Positions 19,783-25,021 of a DNA stretch of 25,021 nucleotides are shown piece after piece. The stretch covers positions 1-25,021 of IMG/VR virus record IMGVR_UViG_3300037237_000131; one strand, given 5' to 3'. The notes below the pieces were generated by a model. That model was not told where the DNA came from and did no database searches. It was given only the letters and a program-made list of their open reading frames with translations. The number at the start of each line of letters is the position of its first letter. The stretch's first letter is position 1. The translations under genes were made by a program, and so were the position numbers. Origin of the DNA: a virus.

Positions 19783-20589
19783 ATGCTGTCCGTGCAGCTT
19801 GCGCAGGCGAGACTGCGACGAGACCTCGCAATCTCCGCATACTGGGTGACATACGAGTCTCCAAACCTGCCTGGACAGCGCGAGGCTCGCCTCCAGAAGG
19901 CCGCAGAGGCCGTGGCCACCGCAGACGCAGAGGCAACCCGCCTATGGCGGCGACAGGAACTTGCCCGCCTCTGGCGGGAAATGAGAGCCAAGAGCGGCGG
20001 GAACGACTCCGGTCATCCCGTAGTCGGATCGGTGCCAGCGGTCACGCCGAAGCCGTACGAGCCGCACGCGGTAGAGCCGGAAGCATTCGACCCCGCCGAA
20101 ACCGTTGAGGACTGGTCGCCCGAAGCGGACAGTGACGTCACGCACGACGCGGCCAAGGGTGCGAGTGACCCGCACGACCCGAACCCGGTAGAGGCTGAGC
20201 ACGTCAAGAACCAGCTCCGCAAGAACTACCCGGAGAAGGCGCTGGCCTGGATGGATGCCGCCGTATGGATCGGCCCCGTTCAGATCCCGCTGGATCGTAT
20301 TGACATGGCCGACGAGAAGTCCTGGGCGGCGGCGCACCAGTCAGGGGCGGTCCGCCGGTTCACCAGCCAGATCAGGGCCGGAACCGGCCGCACTGACCCG
20401 GTGGTAATGATCCAGGAACCCGGCAAGAACAAGGCCAACGTGGTCGACGGTCATCACAGGACGCTGGCGTACCAGAGCCTCAAGCGGCCCGTCCCGGCGT
20501 ACGTAGGCTTCGTTCCCGAAGGTGACCGGCGATGGGAAGAGACGCACTCAAGTCAGGTTCATCAGGGATCAGATCGGGGGAACCGGTGA
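19783..20589 (+). CDS. ParB-like nuclease-domain protein
   Basis: A 268-aa protein; ATG at 19783 with GGGGG about 7 nt upstream. The in-frame extension back to 19600 is the antisense of the pentanucleotide leader and is rejected. The N-terminus is helical (LSVQLAQARLRRDLAISAYW, RLWRRQELARLWREM); a long acidic, Pro-rich linker follows. The C-terminal domain shows WIGPVQIPLDRIDMADEKSW and VVDGHHRTLAYQSLKRPVPA (DGHHR at 222-226), the ParB/sulfiredoxin-fold signature. I have seen this version (W.GPV..PL..ID ... DGHHR.LAY) associated with actinophage head-gene regions. It could bind or nick DNA, or use NTP; which is unknown. Stop overlaps the next gene's GTG. Confidence 0.75.
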   Translation: MLSVQLAQARLRRDLAISAYWVTYESPNLPGQREARLQKAAEAVATADAEATRLWRRQELARLWREMRAKSGGNDSGHPVVGSVPAVTPKPYEPHAVEPEAFDPAETVEDWSPEADSDVTHDAAKGASDPHDPNPVEAEHVKNQLRKNYPEKALAWMDAAVWIGPVQIPLDRIDMADEKSWAAAHQSGAVRRFTSQIRAGTGRTDPVVMIQEPGKNKANVVDGHHRTLAYQSLKRPVPAYVGFVPEGDRRWEETHSSQVHQGSDRGNR

Positions 20590-20921
20590 GGCTAGCCGAG
20601 TTCTACGCCCTCTGCGACCGCGAGTGGAGCAAGCCGCTCAGGGGTGATATCGAATCGCTCCGGCTGACCGAGGCTGGCCGCCGGGAGCTGGTCAATGACG
20701 TGATCGTCAACGGGGCGCAGGACAACCTCGTGCTGCACATCGAGAGGTCTGAACTTCCCGCCATCCGCGCAGGTGCCGGCATCAGCCAGGTCGTGAACCC
20801 CATCACGCGCACCGTTGTCAAGATCCGCACGAAGAAGACCGGCTCGCGGGAAACGGCACGGGTCCGCATCATGGGCGGCACCTACCGTCAGACATGGTGG
20901 CCCGCTAGCGCCTGTACGTGA
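20586..20921 (+). CDS. Hypothetical 111-aa protein
   Basis: GTG at 20586 overlaps the ParB-like gene's stop (GTGA), with GGGGG about 5 nt upstream. The protein (MRLAEFYALCDREWSKPLRG, LRLTEAGRRELVNDVIVNG) is helical at first, then has strands (DNLVLHIERSELPAIRAG) and a basic end (VVKIRTKKTGSRETARVRIM). No family is recognised. It is probably co-translated with the ParB-like protein. The 3' end overlaps the convergent 20905 gene by 17 nt. Confidence 0.6.
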   Translation: MRLAEFYALCDREWSKPLRGDIESLRLTEAGRRELVNDVIVNGAQDNLVLHIERSELPAIRAGAGISQVVNPITRTVVKIRTKKTGSRETARVRIMGGTYRQTWWPASACT

Positions 20922-21237
20922 TCCCCTCAAACTTCTCCGGTGCCGTCGCTTCGGTGCGGATGTGCAGGTTGTAGCGCGGGCTGGGCTTGAAGCTCAACCG
21001 GACCTCCCGTGTCGCGGACATTCCCCCGCTGAACACCATCGACGGCGCGGACTCCGGGTTGTTGATCTTGAAGTCCTGCGGCTCACGGGCCTGGTACTCG
21101 CGGATCCGCCCGTCTGCGTACTCGACCCGGATGAACACCCGTGTCACGGCATCAGGGTTCTCGTCGTCGTACCGCATCTCCGCTGCGGGAGGGGCCTTGA
21201 CGACCTCACCGCTGATCGGGACCAGTTCGCTGCTCAT
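20905..21237 (-). CDS. Hypothetical 110-aa beta-rich protein
   Basis: A minus-strand gene with ATG at 21237; no Shine-Dalgarno and a start only 6 nt from the divergent ATG at 21244. The protein has an Ala/Pro/Val-rich N-terminus (SSELVPISGEVVKAPPAAEM) and alternating strands (RVFIRVEYADGRIREYQARE, ATREVRLSFKPSPRYNLHI), a small beta-barrel or immunoglobulin-like character. The amphipathic strand periodicity supports this strand as coding. No family is recognised. Confidence 0.55.
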   Translation of the reverse strand: MSSELVPISGEVVKAPPAAEMRYDDENPDAVTRVFIRVEYADGRIREYQAREPQDFKINNPESAPSMVFSGGMSATREVRLSFKPSPRYNLHIRTEATAPEKFEGITYRR

Positions 21238-21243
21238 GCGCTC

Positions 21244-21447
21244 ATGATGCCCGACGCGAGCCGCCTCCTCTCCCTCGTCGCTGATGCTCTAACCCAGTGC
21301 GGCGAGGCAGGGATGGACGTCAAGCTGAAGCACGGTGCGGTAATGACCCGCGAGGGCTACGTCCTGCCGCTAGGTGACGGGCGATGGGCCGCGAGGACGC
21401 TGGAGTGGACGCCGTTCAGCGCTCAGGCAGGCGACGACGAGGACTGA
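21244..21447 (+). CDS. Hypothetical 67-aa protein
   Basis: ATG at 21244 (or 21247). The protein reads MMPDASRLLSLVADALTQCG then VMTREGYVLPLGDGRWAART, a short helix followed by strands. There is no ribosome binding site, so either a leaderless mRNA or a different start must be assumed. A longer frame upstream is antisense to the 20905 gene. It overlaps the convergent 21423 gene by 25 nt. Function unknown. Confidence 0.5.
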   Translation: MMPDASRLLSLVADALTQCGEAGMDVKLKHGAVMTREGYVLPLGDGRWAARTLEWTPFSAQAGDDED

Positions 21448-22130
21448 GGGTGGCAGCCCAGTTGCCGGTGCATCTTGAACGCCTGCCTGAGATAGTCCGG
21501 CGGCCCGCAGAACCGGGCACCGCACTGGGGGCACCGCTCGCCGGGGACAGGATCACCCGCCTTGTGAGTGTGCTCCTCAAGCATCATCGGCGCCACTCCC
21601 CAGCTTGAGATGATCTCCCGGTTAAGTCGCTCGCGTACCTCGTCTACCGAGGCGAGCCCGTTCCTTACCATCTCCTGAGCGCTGGCGATCACGGCGGTGC
21701 TCGCGATCGGGAGCGAAGCGGCCTGACTGTTGCCGTTGCCGACGTTGACCTGCACGCCGGGGCTGTTGCTGACGGCGACCGCAGTGACACTGCCGGCCGG
21801 CCGGCAGGGCGGCGGCGGTACGTATCCTGGCGGCTTCCAGTCCCCGAGCCATTCCGCGCACGTCCGGTGAGCAGGCCACCCGAGCACTCTCCTGTCAAGA
21901 TCCCCCGTTTCCCGGCCAGTCCCGCAGACCGGACACACCCGGTTCAGCTTCGACCTGGAGTCCTTAGCGCGCGGGTACAGCCGGGATGTGTCGCGGGGGA
22001 TTCTCAACTCAGGCGCTGGGGCGGCGGGATGGCAACCGGCCCGGATACTGATGCCCGTCGCGTGCGAGAGCAGCAGGGCAAAGATCCCGGCCGCCGCGAG
22101 CATCAGCAGCGGTATCAGCAGGTAACTCAT
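21423..22130 (-). CDS. Membrane-anchored protein with two Cys clusters
   Basis: A 235-aa protein with ATG at 22130. Residues about 4-22 form a transmembrane or signal-anchor helix (LLIPLLMLAAAGIFALLL). A first Cys cluster (VCPVCGTGR, residues 66-70, with C91) and a second near the C-terminus (RCPQCGARFCG, 200-208, with H221 and C226) look like zinc-binding sites. The linker between them is Pro- and Ser/Val-rich. The minus orientation inside the head module and the membrane anchor suggest a moron-type gene, for example acting at the host membrane. That role is inference; no family is recognised. Confidence 0.65.
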   Translation of the reverse strand: MSYLLIPLLMLAAAGIFALLLSHATGISIRAGCHPAAPAPELRIPRDTSRLYPRAKDSRSKLNRVCPVCGTGRETGDLDRRVLGWPAHRTCAEWLGDWKPPGYVPPPPCRPAGSVTAVAVSNSPGVQVNVGNGNSQAASLPIASTAVIASAQEMVRNGLASVDEVRERLNREIISSWGVAPMMLEEHTHKAGDPVPGERCPQCGARFCGPPDYLRQAFKMHRQLGCHPQSSSSPA

Positions 22131-22194
22131 CTAGCCATCGTGGCACGCCCGAGGGGGCGGCCAGCGTCTTGAACCCCCCGAAGATCGGAGCCGT

Positions 22195-25021
22195 GTGGCC
22201 ACTGCGCTCGACAGCGCCCAGGAGGAAGTCGTCCACTTCAGCTTCCCGATCCAGAAGCGGGAAGACACGGCCTCCATAAACCCAGTGGACGGCACGCCGG
22301 ATATTTTGATCACCGGAAAAGCGACAGACGGCACCATTGATGGTGACATGGAGATAGTTGACCCAGAATGGTCCGCTAAGGCCATTCAGGAATGGGCCGA
22401 TACGGGCGGGAATGTCCGTATGTCCCATGACCCGAAGCGTCCCGTCGGCAAGGGCCAGCACGTCCAGGTCACCACGGACGGCCACTACGTCACCAGCCTG
22501 ATAGCCGACCCGCTGGCCAAGCACTTTATTCGAACAGGCATCCTAAACGATTACTCGGTCGGCATATCAATGCCCGGCTTCCGCCAGCGGGACCCCCGAC
22601 TCGACCCGCAAGGCAAGGCGCTGCGGATCATCACCGGGCGGTCCGACGGGCTAAGCCGCATCGCTGAGCTGAGCGTGGTCGACCGGGGGTCCAATTTCAA
22701 CTCCAGCTTCCAGATCGTGCGCAAGTCCGCAGGTGGCGGGGACGAGCTAGTGGGCGAGATGATCGGCGACGAGGACGAGATCGCCAAGGCCGCACCGAGC
22801 GGGCTGCTCACCAAGATGGCGCACGGCGACTTCGTGAACGTGGACCTTCCCAGGGATGCGTCGATCTCCATCCCGTCCATCTCCCCGGCGGACTTTGCCA
22901 AGCTGAACACGCTCAAGCAGCAGCTCACCGTCAAGACCGCCGGGGCGGACACGACCAAGCGGGATGTCAGCACGGCCGAGCGCCGCGACGCCGCCGACGC
23001 GGGCCACGCGCTCGCGGACGGGTCCTATCCGATCGAGACCGCCGGGGACCTGCACAACGCCGCGCACCTCGCGCGGACGGGCCACGGTGACGTAGCGGGC
23101 GCGAAGCGGCTGATAGCCCGGCGTGCCCGCGAGCTCGGCGTCGCCAACCCGCTGGACGACAGTGACAGCACAAGCAAGGGGACTGTGACCGATACCGCAG
23201 ACAAGGCCGCAGTCACCGGGGCCCTAGCCGCCCTGGACCAGTTCGCCGAGGCAGGCAGCGAGGAAGAGGCCGTGGCCGCCCTGGAGTCTGTCGCCGCGGC
23301 GGTCGCCCCTGTCGCCAAGGCCAAGAAGCCGAAGAAGCCCAAGAAGATGCCCCCGTGGATGAAGCCGGACGACGACAGCGACGACGACGAGGGCAAGGAC
23401 TCCGGCGACGCATGCAAGGGCGCGCACGTCTGGGGACTGGTCGACACCGGCTCTCCCGTCCCCGGCATCCGGTGCGAGAAGTGCAAGACGACCCCCGCTG
23501 AGGCGGCGGGCCTGTCCGGCACCCACGACATGCAGGCGGCCCCGATCCCGGACCTCCTGGAATCCCCCCCGATGGCGTCCACCAAGAGCACCCCGGACCC
23601 GCAGGCCGCGCCGGATGCCGTCGAGGCCGCGCAGGGCCAGCCCGAGATCCCTGCCCGCCTCGAGGCGGGCATGATGAAATCCAGTCCCGAAGTCGCCGCG
23701 ATCCTGCGGTTCAAGGCGGCGGGCATCGACGTGGAGCTCGGCCGGCTGCATGACCTGACCTGCCCGGCGTACCACCCGGAGGACGTGGCCAAATGCCATC
23801 CGTTCGCGGACCTCGCCCACACCGACGAGGGATACTTCCAGCGCAAGGCCGTCGAGGCAGCGTGCGGCCCGTCGATGGAGGTGTCCAGGAGCGTTCACCT
23901 GGCATGGCAGGCCGCGCACGTCCTGAAGACCGCCGACCCCGGCCTGCTGAACGACTACCGGCTCGATGCTCACAAGGCGTTCCGCGACGCGAACCCCGGC
24001 CCGGCGTCCGCCCTCACCCCGGGGATGGTGACACCGGGGAAGTTCAACCGGCCGCTGCTGACCGACGGCCGCGAGGCCACCTCGACCGGGCATGACGGGC
24101 CGAACACCTCCCCGGCCGTGGCCACGACCGCACCGGACGCGCACAGCTTCGACCGGCCGCCGCTCGCCGCAGGGCACCAGTCACCGTCCCCGAGCCACAT
24201 GAAGGCCAGCTTCGAGTACCCCGCCGAGACCGGCCGGCCGATGAAGCTGGACTACGCGGTGATGGAGAAGGAGCGGGCCCGGCAGGCGCTGATGCAGATG
24301 CACGAGCACCTGTCCCGCCAGTTCCCCGAGGCGTGCCCCATGTCACTGGACGCACCCGTGGCGCAGCCTGAGAACCGCGGAGTGCCCGCGACGGTAGGTG
24401 TCGGCAAGGGCGCCGAGCCCGAGCCGGTTCCGGTCGTTCCTGCTGCCGTCATCGCCAAGAGCACCGCTGCCATCGTCGATGACATGGGCGAGTTCGCGGA
24501 CGCCGAGGTCTACAAGTCCTTCAAGAAGATGCGGAAGAAGCTCGGCAAGCGCGTCCTGGCAGGCAAGATGACCGTGGACGAGGCCCGCACCAGGATGGGC
24601 CGCCAGTTCGCCCAGAAGGGCGCGGGCATCGTCGCCCTGCCGCTCGCACCCGCCGATCCGGCGAAGACGCCGCAGGTCCCCGTCCCCACGCCACTGGCCA
24701 CTGCGGAGCTCGTCAAGTCCGCCGTCCAGGGCGAGACGGTCACCCTCGAGGCCGCCAACTACGGCACCGACCCTGCGGTCATCAAGGCCGCCGTCGCTGA
24801 GGCCACCTCAGAACTGAAGGATCTCCTCGTCAAGCAGACGGAGACCTTCACCACCAAGCTTGCTGAGCAGCAGCGCGTCATCGACGCCATCGCTGACCAG
24901 CCAGACCCGTCCACGGCCGCTTTCAGCGGCCTGGCGTTCAACCCGGCACGAACCAAGGCGGCACGCCCGGCGGGTGTTGCCGCACAAGCTGAGATCGCGG
25001 AGCGTACTCAGAACATGGTCA
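22195..25021 (+). CDS. HK97-type prohead protease with long C-terminal extension, 3' end outside the window
   Basis: GTG at 22195 with GGAG 4 nt upstream; open to the right edge (at least 942 codons). Residues 1-175 are a prohead-protease domain: MSHDPKRPVG (H78), LNDYSVGISMPGF (S121) and IAELSVVDRGSN (E158/D163) give the expected His-Ser-acid set; the enzyme cleaves scaffold and capsid N-termini during maturation. The long remainder is Ala/Pro/Lys-rich, with a KKPKKPKK stretch, an acidic DDDSDDDE run, Cys/His clusters (IRCEKCKTTPAEAAG, HDLTCPAYHPEDVAKCHPFA) and helices near the end (EATSELKDLLVKQTETFTTK), likely including a scaffold region. An internal GTG near 23186 could give a separate scaffold product. 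The major capsid gene is expected beyond the edge. Confidence 0.85.
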   Translation, partial: MATALDSAQEEVVHFSFPIQKREDTASINPVDGTPDILITGKATDGTIDGDMEIVDPEWSAKAIQEWADTGGNVRMSHDPKRPVGKGQHVQVTTDGHYVTSLIADPLAKHFIRTGILNDYSVGISMPGFRQRDPRLDPQGKALRIITGRSDGLSRIAELSVVDRGSNFNSSFQIVRKSAGGGDELVGEMIGDEDEIAKAAPSGLLTKMAHGDFVNVDLPRDASISIPSISPADFAKLNTLKQQLTVKTAGADTTKRDVSTAERRDAADAGHALADGSYPIETAGDLHNAAHLARTGHGDVAGAKRLIARRARELGVANPLDDSDSTSKGTVTDTADKAAVTGALAALDQFAEAGSEEEAVAALESVAAAVAPVAKAKKPKKPKKMPPWMKPDDDSDDDEGKDSGDACKGAHVWGLVDTGSPVPGIRCEKCKTTPAEAAGLSGTHDMQAAPIPDLLESPPMASTKSTPDPQAAPDAVEAAQGQPEIPARLEAGMMKSSPEVAAILRFKAAGIDVELGRLHDLTCPAYHPEDVAKCHPFADLAHTDEGYFQRKAVEAACGPSMEVSRSVHLAWQAAHVLKTADPGLLNDYRLDAHKAFRDANPGPASALTPGMVTPGKFNRPLLTDGREATSTGHDGPNTSPAVATTAPDAHSFDRPPLAAGHQSPSPSHMKASFEYPAETGRPMKLDYAVMEKERARQALMQMHEHLSRQFPEACPMSLDAPVAQPENRGVPATVGVGKGAEPEPVPVVPAAVIAKSTAAIVDDMGEFADAEVYKSFKKMRKKLGKRVLAGKMTVDEARTRMGRQFAQKGAGIVALPLAPADPAKTPQVPVPTPLATAELVKSAVQGETVTLEAANYGTDPAVIKAAVAEATSELKDLLVKQTETFTTKLAEQQRVIDAIADQPDPSTAAFSGLAFNPARTKAARPAGVAAQAEIAERTQNMV

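Noticed and set aside
23025-24177. Long minus-strand frames opposite the prohead protease
   Set aside because: Low-complexity, Arg/Gly/Ala-rich readings without motifs; the plus frame carries protease residues and continues open to the edge.

Overview
The window is a stretch of a high-GC, actinobacterial-type tailed-phage genome (free phage or prophage; no integrase or host gene is visible). The evidence is a DNA-packaging and head module (large terminase, portal fused to a MuF-type head protein, HK97-type prohead protease), many short overlapping genes with GTGA or ATGA stop/start overlaps, frequent GTG starts, and many small cysteine-rich (zinc-ribbon-like) proteins. All identifications come from reading the sequence; no database search was run.

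Layout. (1) 1-550, minus strand: three overlapping small genes that run off the left edge. (2) 610-4970, mostly plus: a chain of small accessory genes, many Cys-rich, interrupted by an odd tRNA-like gene and a small HTH gene on the minus strand, and ending in a 325-aa conserved-type phage protein with its own operator-bearing promoter. (3) 4968-5140: a strong promoter followed at once by a strong intrinsic terminator, which looks like a controlled (anti-terminated) late promoter. (4) 5141-9293: packaging genes. A small HTH protein sits in the usual small-terminase position, followed by a 30-aa membrane peptide, a 31-aa Cys protein, and the large terminase, whose ATPase P-loop is split by an intein. 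(5) 9290-13160: beta-rich, Thr/Ser/Ala-rich probable virion appendage proteins, two of them with internal repeats. (6) 13172-18292: one 1706-codon gene encoding portal (split by a LAGLIDADG intein), MuF domain, 2H phosphoesterase and NUDIX hydrolase. (7) 18293-22130: an island of non-structural genes on both strands, including a two-gene minus-strand unit with its own consensus promoter, paired operators and unusual phased pentanucleotide arrays, plus a ParB-like gene. (8) 22195 to the right edge: a very long prohead protease/scaffold gene, truncated by the window.

Most striking points. (a) The large-terminase intein has no sense-strand endonuclease. The space between its two splicing halves holds a complete HNH endonuclease gene on the opposite strand with its own apparent leaderless promoter, while the sense frame stays open right through it. 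(b) The portal precursor carries 2H phosphoesterase and NUDIX enzymes behind a MuF domain, which suggests virion-carried nucleotide-processing enzymes. (c) Three related arrays of period-5 repeats lie beside the genes of a minus-strand unit; one of its proteins ends in a glycine-rich, RAMP-like motif. (d) Both proteins at the packaging vertex, the motor ATPase and the portal, carry inteins at conserved sites.
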